Of a stretch of 64,000 nt of DNA, positions 8,479 to 16,995 are shown piece by piece (position 1 is the stretch's first letter; every line of letters starts with the position of its first letter). Made by a program: the position numbers and the translations under genes. The notes below the pieces were generated by a model, which had not been told where the DNA came from, ran no database searches, and saw only the letters and a program-made list of their open reading frames with translations. The DNA comes from Ruminococcus flavefaciens ND2009. GTDB lineage: Bacteria > Bacillota > Clostridia > Oscillospirales > Ruminococcaceae. Location: the NCBI RefSeq assembly GCF_000621785.1, contig NZ_KK211346.1:1-64000 (forward strand). The letters are read 5' to 3'.

Positions 8479-10038
8479 ATGGACTATATCTGCAAGATGT
8501 GCGGCGGTATCATATCACCCGATGACGGTACGGGAGTATGCGACTGTGAGCACTGCGGCTCACGACAGACCTATCCGCTGAGGTATTTCGGCGACCATGC
8601 GGAGATGTACAACAGAGCCTGTCAGCTTCGTCTCAAGACCGATTTTGAGGGAGCGGAGAAGCTTTTCACCGGGCTTTCCGAGGAGATACCCAACGAGTCC
8701 GAGGGCTTCTGGGGAGTGCTCATGTGCCGCTGCGGACTTGTATATGAGGACGATCCTATCTCGGGTATGAAGATACCCGTTTGCAGCAGGACTGAAACGG
8801 GAGAGATAACCTCAGACCCAAACTATCATGCCGCATTGCTGACTGCCACTCCGTCGCAGGGAGCCTTCTACCGCAGAGAGGCGGCTGCATTGGAAATGCT
8901 GCGCCGCGAGACCGTGGAGCGAGTGGGAACAGGTGAGAGATACGATGTGTTCATCTGCTGCCGTCTCACCGATGACAGCGGACGCTCCACACCTGACAGC
9001 GCAGTTGCTGAGGAGATATGCCATCAGCTCACTGAGGAGGGCATGAAGGTCTTCTACGCTCCCGTAACTCTCGGAGATATACCGGAGAGCGAGTATGAGC
9101 CCTATGTGAATGCGGCTATAACAAATGCTTCGGCACTGCTTGTAGTGGGCTGCAAGGCTGAGAACTTCAGCGTGCCCAGATTCAGGAGCGAGTGGAGCAG
9201 GTGCGGAGCTGCCATAAAGCGCGGCGAGAGCAGGCTGCTTTATGTGTGCATAAAGAACACCGATCCCCGCGACCTTCCCGATGAACTGAGTGAGTATCCT
9301 GTGAAGGACGTGACGAGAATGGGCTTCCTGACGGAGGTCATAAGGAGCATAAACTCACTGGGCGACAGCAGCGGCAGCCGTCCGCGGAGCATAGTGAAAA
9401 AAACTCCCGAGAAGCTCATCCGCCGCATGAAGATTTTCCTTGCAGATGAGGATTTCGACGCCGCCGAGGAGTACAGCGGACTTATACTCGACGCCGACCC
9501 ATATTGCTGGCAGGCGCATTTTGCACGTTTCCTTGCGGACAACGGCTGCCGCAGCACCGACGACCTTATGCTTGAGGAAATGGTGGGCAGCTTCGCCGAT
9601 GACTATGTTGAGCGCTTCGGCTTTGATTTTACCGACGATGACATCTACCGCGCCCAGCTTTCGGATATGCTGGGAAGCTCTCTCCGCAGCGCCCTTCGCT
9701 TTGCAGAGGGAGAGGACAGCGTAAAGCTCACGACCCTGTATGAGCGCTTTGTAAGTGCGGTCAGGGACGCAGTCTTCCTACGTGAGCAGGAGCAGATAGA
9801 CAGTGAGGAGCAGGCTGAGATGGAGAAGCTCCGACAGCTCCATGCAGAGGAGGAGACGGAGCGGGAGTCGCGGAAGCGGAAGAAACAGGTGATAAAGGCA
9901 CGCTTTCTGGGCTATATGGCGATAATTGCCGCTGTGCTGATAGTTCTGGCAGTAAAGTTCCATTCAAAGCTTGCGGTGGTACTCATAGTCGTACTTGCAG
10001 TTCTCATGGTCGCCGTACTTGCAGGACTTGAAAAATAA
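8479..10038 (+). CDS. Zinc-ribbon, TIR-domain membrane protein
   Basis: A 519-residue protein. Residues 5-26 hold a zinc ribbon (CKMC at 5-8, CEHC at 23-26). A helical, TPR-like stretch follows. A TIR domain runs from about 154 (RYDVFICC) to 290, with the BB-loop region around GDIPESEY. Residues 300-470 are helical, a charged coiled-coil-like segment covers about 435-475, and two hydrophobic helices at about 477-515 close the protein, so it is probably membrane anchored with TIR in the cytosol. In NADase TIRs a Glu lies four residues after the alpha-C Trp; by eye that position here is Gly (SEW then SRCG), so catalysis is doubtful. ATG at 8479 follows AAAGGAGG. Signalling or defence role is speculative. 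Confidence 0.85.
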   Translation: MDYICKMCGGIISPDDGTGVCDCEHCGSRQTYPLRYFGDHAEMYNRACQLRLKTDFEGAEKLFTGLSEEIPNESEGFWGVLMCRCGLVYEDDPISGMKIPVCSRTETGEITSDPNYHAALLTATPSQGAFYRREAAALEMLRRETVERVGTGERYDVFICCRLTDDSGRSTPDSAVAEEICHQLTEEGMKVFYAPVTLGDIPESEYEPYVNAAITNASALLVVGCKAENFSVPRFRSEWSRCGAAIKRGESRLLYVCIKNTDPRDLPDELSEYPVKDVTRMGFLTEVIRSINSLGDSSGSRPRSIVKKTPEKLIRRMKIFLADEDFDAAEEYSGLILDADPYCWQAHFARFLADNGCRSTDDLMLEEMVGSFADDYVERFGFDFTDDDIYRAQLSDMLGSSLRSALRFAEGEDSVKLTTLYERFVSAVRDAVFLREQEQIDSEEQAEMEKLRQLHAEEETERESRKRKKQVIKARFLGYMAIIAAVLIVLAVKFHSKLAVVLIVVLAVLMVAVLAGLEK

Positions 10039-10093
10039 AAACAGTTCCTGAGCATATAAGTGTTTCTATTGACAATACGGCAATGTCATGCAC

Positions 10094-10275
10094 ATAAATC
10101 GGGATTTAGCGCGTATGCGCTAAGTTGATAGTTGAAAGTTGAGAGTTGAGAGTTAATGTGTTCGCTTCGCTCACAATATTTAAATATTGTCGCCGCAGGC
10201 GACTCCACAACTTTCAACTCTAAACTCTCAACTCTAAACTCAAATCAAAATTCAGCAAAGCTAAATTATGATTTA
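10094..10275. repeat. Mobile-like palindromic repeat element, copy 1
   Basis: This 338-bp gene-free stretch (10039-10376) holds an element of about 180 bp. Its core (10104-10240) is identical over 137 bases to the reverse complement of 51161-51297. The two halves are imperfect inverted repeats built from GTTGAGAGTT-type units and their complement CTCTCAAC, and the ends carry AAATC...GATTTA motifs. It has no coding capacity, consistent with a MITE or similar non-autonomous element. Confidence 0.85.
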
Positions 10276-10299
10276 GCTTATTAACTGTATAAATACAAT

Positions 10300-10329
10300 G
10301 CCCCGAAGCATTTTAAAGTGCTTCGGGGC
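10300..10329. terminator. Strong hairpin terminator
   Basis: GCCCCGAAGCA pairs with TGCTTCGGGGC around an eight-base loop, followed by weak A/T flanks on both sides. It separates the TIR gene from the convergent AraC regulator gene. Confidence 0.75.
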
Positions 10330-10376
10330 AAAATGTCTATATGGTTATCTGTAATATTTGCTCAGGGGCTTTGGAT

Positions 10377-11171
10377 TTATCGTTTATCCTCGGATTGCCT
10401 GAACTGAAGGGGCGTGAGACCATAGGAGCTTCCGAAAAGCTTCACAAAATAAGAGGTGTTGGTGTACCCAACATTGATACCCACGTCCTTGACGGAGAGG
10501 TCGGTAGTTTTCAGCAGCTCCGCAGCCTTGTTGAGACGGCTGGTGATGACATCCTTATTGACGCTTACGCCGAAGGTCTCGGTGTAGATATGCTGAAACC
10601 GAGAGCGGCTGAGAGAGAGCTCCTTAGCCATATCGTCAATGGAGTAGTCTCTGCCGGGCCAGCGGTAAATTGACTGGCGTATCCACAGCAGCTTTTCCGA
10701 ATAAATGCCCTCGGGACGGTCGGTGAGGGTCTGCTTTTTGCGGAGCTTTTCCGAGGTCTTATACATGAGAAGCTGAAAATAAAGGTCGATAGCCTTCTCC
10801 TTGAATGTATTGGAAGAGTAGTGCTCAAAGCACATACTGCGTATCATTTCCGACATTTCGGTTATATCTGTTATATCAACGGGACGGTCCAGGGGGATAT
10901 TGAGCTCAGCCATCATTTCCTGCTCGTCCTCATCGGGAAAAAAGTGCATCCAGTCGTCGAAATATTCGGTACTGGCAGGATAGTAATATTGGGGGGTATC
11001 AGGACGGAAGATTATGAACGAATGGGCACCTGTGCGGATGTCCTTGCCTTTTATTCTGAAATGTGCGGGGGTCTTTACTATGAGCATGAGCCAGCTTTCT
11101 GTGCCGTTTGGTCTGTCTATGCAGAAATTTTTGCCGTGGCGGTGGTTATAGCCGATCTCGACCATTTTCAT
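10377..11171 (-). CDS. AraC family transcriptional regulator
   Basis: A 264-residue regulator with an N-terminal cupin-like sensing domain (starting VEIGYNHRHGKNF) and a C-terminal pair of helix-turn-helix motifs: DDMAKELSLSRSRFQHIY and VKDVGINVGYTNTSYFVKLF, the latter being the AraC signature. It is a paralogue of the regulator at 34716, sharing IDRP, the FxDD/ENDW(M/V)HF segment and the same layout, but lies away from the xylan genes and next to the SulP transporter in divergent orientation. ATG at 11171 follows AGGAGGG. The target genes and ligand are unknown; divergent control of the transporter is possible. Confidence 0.9.
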   Translation of the reverse strand: MKMVEIGYNHRHGKNFCIDRPNGTESWLMLIVKTPAHFRIKGKDIRTGAHSFIIFRPDTPQYYYPASTEYFDDWMHFFPDEDEQEMMAELNIPLDRPVDITDITEMSEMIRSMCFEHYSSNTFKEKAIDLYFQLLMYKTSEKLRKKQTLTDRPEGIYSEKLLWIRQSIYRWPGRDYSIDDMAKELSLSRSRFQHIYTETFGVSVNKDVITSRLNKAAELLKTTDLSVKDVGINVGYTNTSYFVKLFGSSYGLTPLQFRQSEDKR

Positions 11172-11280
11172 GAGCTTTCCCTCCTATTGCAAATTACGGG
11201 AATATTATACCACAGTAGGCGCTGGCGTGTCAATGACTTTCAGCACAAAAGTGATATATAAATACCTTATCCTCCGATAG

Positions 11281-11309
11281 TTGAATTTTAAAGCGGGATA
11301 TGGTATACT
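11281..11309 (+). promoter_or_regulatory. Promoter of the SulP gene
   Basis: TTGAAT (11281-11286), 17 bases, TATACT (11304-11309). It supports a start at 11332 and argues against translation from 11281. Confidence 0.7.
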
Positions 11310-11331
11310 TATTCAGTCGGGAGGCGATATA

Positions 11332-13503
11332 TTGAAACTTAAAGACATCACCGCCGCATCAGCGGCTAAGGATATATTCACTGGCATCATCATAGCACTT
11401 GTATCCATCCCCATATCCATGGGATATGCCCAGGTATCGGGACTTCCTGCCGTTTACGGCTTGTACGGTTCCATTTTTCCCATACTCATCTTCGGACTTC
11501 TTTCCACCTCGAAGCAGTTCATCTTCGGCGTGGACGCGGCACCTGCCGCCCTTGTGGGAGCTTTTCTTGCCACACTTGGCATAGAGAGCGGCTCTGCTGA
11601 GGCAGTACAGCTTGTGCCGGTCATCAGTTTTTTCGTGGGAGTCTGGCTGCTGCTTATGGCGCTGTTCAGGGCGGGCAGGGTAGTTTCCTACATATCCACG
11701 CCTGTTATGGGCGGCTTTATAAGCGGTATCTCCACCACAATAATCTTCATGCAGATACCCAAGATACTGGGCGGCACCGGCGGCAGAGGAGAGATAGTTG
11801 AGCTGGCAGAGCATATTGTTGAGACCTGCGCTCACAGCTTCAATGCCACATCAGCTATACTTGGCGGAGCGGCTCTGGCAGTTCTGCTCATATCGAAAAA
11901 ACTGATGCCCAGGCTGCCCATGTCTGTATTCGTAATGATAGGCGGAGCGGTGCTGGGCTGGACAGGCTTTGCGGAGAGCCGCGGCGTTGCCCTCCTTGAA
12001 AACGTGGAGCGTGGACTTCCTGCGTGGCGGCTTCCCCATTTCAGCGGCTGGGACCTTACACAGGTGCTGACCACAAGTCTTACCGTTGCTGTTGTAATAA
12101 TGGCAGAGACCCTTCTTGCCTCCAGCAGCTATGCTGCAAAGAACGGCTACAAGCTGAAAAACGACCGTGAGATACTGGCATACGGACTGGGGAATATAGC
12201 CGCCTCCATGACGGGCTGCTGTCCTGTCAACGGCTCAGTGTCACGAAGCGCAATGGGGGAGCAGTACGGCGGGAAGTCACAGATAATGTCAATAGCTGCG
12301 TCATTTTCCATGATGCTAATAATGCTTTTCGGCACAGGCTTCATAAAGTATCTTCCCGTACCAATACTGACAGCAATAGTGGTCTCGGCGCTTCTGGGAG
12401 CCGTGGAATTCCACCTGATGAAGCGGCTTTTCAGGCAGGACAAAAGAGAGCTTTTCATCTTTTTCGGCGCCTTTTTCGGAGTTCTCATATTCGGAACAGT
12501 TTACGGCGTAATGACGGGCGTGATACTTTCCTTTATCAGCCTTATCCTCAATGTTGCCAACCCGAAGCGCTCCTTCCTTGGCGTTATCGAGGGGCACGAG
12601 GGCTTCCACAGCCTTGAGCGCAACACCTACGCCTATCCCGTTAAGGGGGCAGTGCTGTACAGGTTTTCGGGCAATCTCTATTTTGCCAATATCAATATAT
12701 TCATCTCGGATATTGAGTCCGCCCTCAAGGACGATACAAGGGTAGTCGTGGTAGACTCGGGAGCCGTCTGCAATATAGACATAACCGCCGCCGACAGGAT
12801 AGCTGAGCTGAAAAAGCTTCTTGACGGCAGAGGGATAAAGCTGTATTTCGCCTCTCATATCGGCTCGCTGAATGACCGTTTCCGCCGGCTCGGACTGGGC
12901 TCCATGGTGGAGGAGGGGCATTGCAGGCGGACTATCCCCGCGGCGCTTCTGGACGCAGGCTTTACGGCTCCCTATGATACCGAAAATGACAAGGATCTGG
13001 TCAAGGATGAGCTTCCGGTCCGCAGCTTTGAGCGTCTTGAGTTTGAGTGGGCGTTTGGCTCAGCTGCTGATGAGGAAATGGAGAAGTACGCCGAAAAGCT
13101 CCTTGTGAGTATCAACAGCAGCGGAAATGCCGAAGAGCAGCTGACTGGGATAATCAATGCCGATGAAAACTGGAAGGGCATGGGGGAGCTTGACCGCGAG
13201 GAGCTCCTTGTGCATCTGGAATCCCACCTGAAGGAGCTGTCGGAGAAGCTCCACATCAGCGAGGAACGCATTGAGGAAGCCATAGAGCTCCGGAAGCTGC
13301 GCCTTGCAAAGAGTATCGGCGTCAGGGATCCCAAGGCACTGAAAACACTGCGAGAGCATGACCGCCGCTTTGTAAGGACGCTGAAAAAGCATGACTCAAA
13401 GTTATATGAGAAGCTGCTTGCCCACAGACGCGAGGCACTTGACAACCTCAGAAAGTCCAACCCCGAATTCACCGATCTTATCGACGATCTCTACAAGCAC
13501 TGA
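11332..13503 (+). CDS. SulP family anion transporter with STAS domain and long C-terminal extension
   Basis: A 723-residue membrane protein. About the first 410 residues form a SulP/SLC26 permease core with 10-14 hydrophobic helices, including the SulP signature near the N-terminus (SIPISMGYAQVSGLPAVYGLY). A STAS domain follows at roughly 425-550 (VVVVDSGAVCNIDITAADR). The last ~150 residues are charged and helical, unlike the short tails of typical SulP proteins. Substrates in the family include sulfate, bicarbonate and dicarboxylates; which applies here is unclear. TTG at 11332 is chosen because GGGAGG precedes it at good spacing. A 14-bp stem terminator follows directly. Confidence 0.9.
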   Translation: MKLKDITAASAAKDIFTGIIIALVSIPISMGYAQVSGLPAVYGLYGSIFPILIFGLLSTSKQFIFGVDAAPAALVGAFLATLGIESGSAEAVQLVPVISFFVGVWLLLMALFRAGRVVSYISTPVMGGFISGISTTIIFMQIPKILGGTGGRGEIVELAEHIVETCAHSFNATSAILGGAALAVLLISKKLMPRLPMSVFVMIGGAVLGWTGFAESRGVALLENVERGLPAWRLPHFSGWDLTQVLTTSLTVAVVIMAETLLASSSYAAKNGYKLKNDREILAYGLGNIAASMTGCCPVNGSVSRSAMGEQYGGKSQIMSIAASFSMMLIMLFGTGFIKYLPVPILTAIVVSALLGAVEFHLMKRLFRQDKRELFIFFGAFFGVLIFGTVYGVMTGVILSFISLILNVANPKRSFLGVIEGHEGFHSLERNTYAYPVKGAVLYRFSGNLYFANINIFISDIESALKDDTRVVVVDSGAVCNIDITAADRIAELKKLLDGRGIKLYFASHIGSLNDRFRRLGLGSMVEEGHCRRTIPAALLDAGFTAPYDTENDKDLVKDELPVRSFERLEFEWAFGSAADEEMEKYAEKLLVSINSSGNAEEQLTGIINADENWKGMGELDREELLVHLESHLKELSEKLHISEERIEEAIELRKLRLAKSIGVRDPKALKTLREHDRRFVRTLKKHDSKLYEKLLAHRREALDNLRKSNPEFTDLIDDLYKH

Positions 13504-13509
13504 AAAAAC

Positions 13510-13544
13510 AAAAAGCCTGAGAGCGAAAAACTCTCAGGCTTTTT
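13510..13544 (+). terminator. Rho-independent terminator of the SulP gene
   Basis: AAAAAGCCTGAGAG pairs perfectly with CTCTCAGGCTTTTT. Because of the A/T flanks it can act in both directions and also closes the tRNA-Ala gene on the minus strand. Confidence 0.92.
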
Positions 13545-13551
13545 CATGTAA

Positions 13552-13624
13552 TGGACCCGAAGGGGATTGAACCCTCGGCCTCTGCGTTGCGAACGCAGCG
13601 CTCTCCCAACTGAGCTACGGGCCC
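13552..13624 (-). tRNA. tRNA-Ala (anticodon CGC)
   Basis: On the minus strand a full cloverleaf of 73 bases: acceptor GGGCCCG/CGGGTCC, D arm AGCTCAGTTGGGAGAGC, anticodon stem CTGCG/CGCAG with loop TTCGCAA, and T arm with GGTTCAATCCC. The CGC anticodon reads GCG. CCA is not encoded. Confidence 0.95.
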
Positions 13625-13742
13625 ATGCTTATTTGAAGTCTGCATAACTGATGATATTTTCGTTGTTGAACGCAGACTATCGTTGTTAACAGGATAAGCG
13701 AGCCTGCGGGCGTCAACGCGGACGGGTGCACAGGCTCTGTGC
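13625..13742. other. tRNA spacer
   Basis: This 118-bp spacer between the two tRNA genes shows no coding or structural signal that I can support. Confidence 0.5.
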
Positions 13743-13829
13743 TGGTGCCGGTGGCGGGGGTCGAACCCGCACGGTGTTGCCACCACGAGATTTTGAGTCT
13801 CGCACGTCTGCCAATTCCATCACACCGGC
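13743..13829 (-). tRNA. tRNA-Leu (anticodon CAA)
   Basis: A class II tRNA of 87 bases on the minus strand including encoded CCA. Acceptor GCCGGTG pairs with CACCGGC; the anticodon stem CGAGA/TCTCG holds loop CTCAAAA with anticodon CAA; a long variable arm (TGGTGGCAACACCG) and a T arm GGTTCGACCCC follow. It probably shares a transcript with the downstream tRNA-Ala. Confidence 0.95.
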
Positions 13830-13883
13830 GCATTGTTATAATTATAACACATAATATTACAGATTGTCAATACCAAAATTAAA

Positions 13884-13903
13884 GGCTGCCGAAGAAGGCA
13901 GCC
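13884..13903 (-). terminator. Hairpin after the EAL-domain gene
   Basis: GGCTGCC (13884-13890) pairs with GGCAGCC (13897-13903); on the minus strand it is followed by TTTAATTTTGG. It lies just past the stop at 13911. Confidence 0.7.
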
Positions 13904-13910
13904 CTTAGCG

Positions 13911-15593
13911 TTATTTATCATAGATATAATTATCGTAAAGCCGTTTCTCGAACTCCTCAACGGGGAGGGGCTTGTCGAAGTAATAGCCCTGAGCCAGCTT
14001 GCAGCAGTTTGAGGTGAGCAGGTCAACGTGCTCTTTGGTCTCAACGCCCTCCGCGATACACTCCAGTCCCATTTCCTGAGCCATGGCGACGATGTACTTG
14101 AACATGATGCCTTTCTGCACATCGTTATTGCTGTTATGGTCGGGGAGCAGGCTCTTGTCCAGCTTCAGCACGTTCCAGGGCAGCTCCTTTATGAGGTTCA
14201 GCGAGGAATAGCCGATACCGAAGTCATCTACCGAGGTTGAGATACCTGTTGTGTGTAGACCGCTGATAGTGCGTTTCAGGTCCTTGAACTCCACATCGGT
14301 GGTGGTCTCTGTGAGCTCTATCTCTATGAGCTCATGGGGCACATTATGCCTGTCGATTATTGCCACGATACGATCGAGGAGATCCATATCCGAGAGATGC
14401 CGTCTTGAAAGGTTGACGGAGATCCTGACAACCTTTCTGCCTGTATCCAGCCATCTTCTTATATCCCTGCAAACTCTGTCCAGAACGTAGAAATCCAGCT
14501 TGCAGATGTCGCGTCCCTGTTCGAGGACGGGTATGAAGTCTGCGGGAGAAATGAGCCTTCCGTTATGGAACCAGCGTGACAGTGCTTCTGCGCCTGCGAT
14601 ATTCCTGCCATCAAGAGCAATCTTGGGCTGATAGTAGACGAGGAACTCCTCGTCCTCAAGAGCCTTGGGGAAGCTGGCGGTAATGTCGTTATTTCTCTTG
14701 CTCCTTGTGAGGAGGGCGTCATCGAAGAACACCACATCCTGTGTGAGCTTAGCAATATGGAAAGCCATGCTTACTCTGTCCATTATATCGGTGGGCAGGA
14801 CGAAGCTGTCCATATCGGGGATGACGTAAACGCCGACGGTAGCGGAGATAAAGATACGCTCCGATCTGCTGTCGTCAATGGTGATGCCTGTGCCGTTCAG
14901 TAGCTTCAGAACGGGTTCAAGCTTAGTATCCTCAAGGATTATGATGAAGTTGTCGCCGCCGATACGGCAGACGAACTCATGTTTATGGTCAAGAAGATCG
15001 TCGATCATGCCGATGAATTTTTTCATGACGCGGGTGCCGTTTTCGCGTCCTATCTGCTGATTGACGATGGAAAAGCGCTTGAGGTTGAAGTAAACAGCGG
15101 TATAATCCTCGATTATCTCCTCTTTGCAGAGCTGTCTTACCGTCTTCATGAACTGTCTGAGGTTGTACATATTGAGCTCGCCGTCGAAGAAGGTGAGTCT
15201 GTGCGTCAGTTTAAGAAGTCTTGCTCTTGCGTTGAAGGTGCTGAGCAGAGAGATGAATATCTCAATTCTTGCACGGTCCAGCTGAGTCCACTCGTCGGCC
15301 CCGTCGCGGAGAATTATTTTATACACTGCTATATTCTCATCGGGCGTGATAAGGCGCCTTGTGATGTAATCGCCGTCACAGCTGCCCCCACAGTCGTAAA
15401 AGCAATAGCTCCTGAAAAGTCCCATATGCTCAGAAGCCTCGTTGTCATAGGCAACGAAATCGATCTTGCCGATCTTGAGGACGTAGCACAGATCCTCCAT
15501 TATCTCGGAAGTTTCGGGAGCAAGTGTATCCGGGATCAGGTACATACCGTTTATGAATTTCTCAAGTGCTGTCAGATACTCGTTTGTATTCAT
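13911..15593 (-). CDS. EAL-domain cyclic-di-GMP phosphodiesterase with degenerate GGDEF domain
   Basis: A 560-residue soluble protein. The N-terminal 150 residues are a sensor-like region of unknown type. A GGDEF domain follows at about 165-300, but the active-site motif reads GGDNF, so diguanylate cyclase activity is doubtful. The C-terminal EAL domain at about 310-555 keeps EALSRW, the NLSRRHL Asn, DDFGIGYSSL and AEGVET, as in active enzymes that hydrolyse cyclic di-GMP. No membrane helices are seen. ATG at 15593 follows GGAGGGG; an earlier start at 15626 lacks such a site. Its presence shows that the organism uses cyclic di-GMP signalling, a pathway whose other parts are outside this window. 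Confidence 0.9.
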   Translation of the reverse strand: MNTNEYLTALEKFINGMYLIPDTLAPETSEIMEDLCYVLKIGKIDFVAYDNEASEHMGLFRSYCFYDCGGSCDGDYITRRLITPDENIAVYKIILRDGADEWTQLDRARIEIFISLLSTFNARARLLKLTHRLTFFDGELNMYNLRQFMKTVRQLCKEEIIEDYTAVYFNLKRFSIVNQQIGRENGTRVMKKFIGMIDDLLDHKHEFVCRIGGDNFIIILEDTKLEPVLKLLNGTGITIDDSRSERIFISATVGVYVIPDMDSFVLPTDIMDRVSMAFHIAKLTQDVVFFDDALLTRSKRNNDITASFPKALEDEEFLVYYQPKIALDGRNIAGAEALSRWFHNGRLISPADFIPVLEQGRDICKLDFYVLDRVCRDIRRWLDTGRKVVRISVNLSRRHLSDMDLLDRIVAIIDRHNVPHELIEIELTETTTDVEFKDLKRTISGLHTTGISTSVDDFGIGYSSLNLIKELPWNVLKLDKSLLPDHNSNNDVQKGIMFKYIVAMAQEMGLECIAEGVETKEHVDLLTSNCCKLAQGYYFDKPLPVEEFEKRLYDNYIYDK

Positions 15594-15952
15594 GCATATC
15601 CCCTCCGAACAGGCATAAGCCTGCATCAGATTATATTTTTATACATCATAATTATATCATAAGAAAATGCCATAATGATTGATAATTTATGAACATAGTG
15701 TGAATAATACAATGTCGGTTTTTGAATGTTATTTTTTGTTGTTGAAAATCACCAAAGAGAAGCTTCTGCTTCTCGGCTTTGAGTCATATATTAAGTATGG
15801 AGCAGCGGCTGAAATGACAAGAAAATAATAGTTTCAGCGGATAAAAGTTTTAGAGTGGAAAAGCGTTGACAATTTTACTGTGCTATGGTATAATTTTTCT
15901 AAGATGACCGCAGTGTTTAACGGCGGTCGGTCAAGTATCGGAGGTCGGTAAA
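15594..15952. promoter_or_regulatory. 359-bp divergent intergenic region
   Basis: AT-rich region between the EAL gene and aroB. It holds a perfect 7-bp hairpin GAGAAGC-TTCT-GCTTCTC (15757-15774), the aroB promoter at 15866-15894 and a leader hairpin GACCGC/GCGGTC (about 15906-15929). No reading frame with a ribosome binding site is seen. Confidence 0.6.
15866..15894 (+). promoter_or_regulatory. Promoter of the aro operon
   Basis: A consensus sigma-A promoter: TTGACA (15866-15871), 17-base spacer, TATAAT (15889-15894). Confidence 0.92.
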
Positions 15953-16993
15953 ATGAAGAAAATAAGCGTAAAGACCAGTCACCCCTATGAGGTGCTCATA
16001 CAGCGTGGGGGGCTTGCTCACTGCGGAGAATATATATCAGAGGTAACAAAGTCGAGAAAGGCAGCCATCATCACTGATGACATTGTGGAAAAGCTCCACC
16101 TTCAGACTGCCCTTGACTCAATGAAGGCTGCGGGTTTTGAGTGCAGCGTTTTTGTTTTCCCCAACGGCGAGCAGTCCAAGTGCCTTGAAAATCTGGGAAA
16201 GATATACGACTTCCTCTGTGAGAACAACATCACCAGAAGTGACATCATCGTAGCTCTCGGCGGCGGAGTTGTTGGCGATATTACAGGATTTGCCGCTGCT
16301 TCCTATCTCAGGGGAGTAGAGTTCGTGCAGATACCCACCACTCTTCTTGCACAGGTGGATTCATCTGTGGGCGGCAAGACCGCTATCGACATTGCAGGGG
16401 GCAAGAACCTTGTGGGCGCATTCAAGCAGCCTGCACTTGTCATCTGCGACAGTGACATACTGAAAACTCTCAAGCCCGAGACCCTTGCAGAGGGCATGGG
16501 CGAGTGTATAAAATACGGCATGATAAGGGACGAAAAGCTCTTTGAGCTCATGGAGTCCAAGGACCTTGATACTGTTGACGACATAATGGACGAAATGGTA
16601 TATGCCTGCATAGATATAAAGCGTATCGTAGTCGAGCACGACGAGTTTGACAGGGGAGAGCGCATGGTGCTCAACTTCGGTCATACTCTCGGACACGCCT
16701 TAGAGGGCTGGCACAACTACAAGGGCATTGCCCATGGCGAAGCAGTTGCCGCAGGTATGTGCATGATAACCGACCGTCTCGCACCACAGCTGGCGGACAG
16801 GCTCAGAAAGGTCTGCGAGGCGTACAGGCTGCCCACAGGAAGCGACATTCCAATGGGAGAGCTGCTGCCCTTCTGCTCCAAGGACAAGAAGAACGAGGCG
16901 AAGGACATAAATTACATCATCTGCAATGAGATAGGCAAGGGCGAGATAGTGAAGGTTCCCTTCACTGAATTCTGCCGCCTTATGGAGGGCTGA
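15953..16993 (+). CDS. aroB: 3-dehydroquinate synthase
   Basis: A 346-residue enzyme converting DAHP to 3-dehydroquinate in the shikimate pathway, with NAD+ and a divalent metal. Visible family features are ALGGGVVGDITGFAA (nucleotide-binding glycine loop), PTTLLAQVDSSVGGKTA, NLVGAFKQP, and metal ligands in LAEGMGECIKYG and NFGHTLGHALE plus the later HGEAVAAGM His. ATG at 15953 follows GGAGG. First gene of an operon with aroA two bases downstream, aroC overlapping aroA, and a DUF4364 gene. Confidence 0.97.
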   Translation: MKKISVKTSHPYEVLIQRGGLAHCGEYISEVTKSRKAAIITDDIVEKLHLQTALDSMKAAGFECSVFVFPNGEQSKCLENLGKIYDFLCENNITRSDIIVALGGGVVGDITGFAAASYLRGVEFVQIPTTLLAQVDSSVGGKTAIDIAGGKNLVGAFKQPALVICDSDILKTLKPETLAEGMGECIKYGMIRDEKLFELMESKDLDTVDDIMDEMVYACIDIKRIVVEHDEFDRGERMVLNFGHTLGHALEGWHNYKGIAHGEAVAAGMCMITDRLAPQLADRLRKVCEAYRLPTGSDIPMGELLPFCSKDKKNEAKDINYIICNEIGKGEIVKVPFTEFCRLMEG

Positions 16994-16995
16994 CC

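Noticed and set aside
10120..10240. GTTGAGAG-type short repeats as a CRISPR array
   Set aside because: Units are 7-10 bases, without spacers of constant length, and both halves are inverted; it is a palindromic element.
13544..13833. Open frames over the tRNA genes
   Set aside because: They run through two perfect tRNA cloverleafs and have no ribosome binding site.
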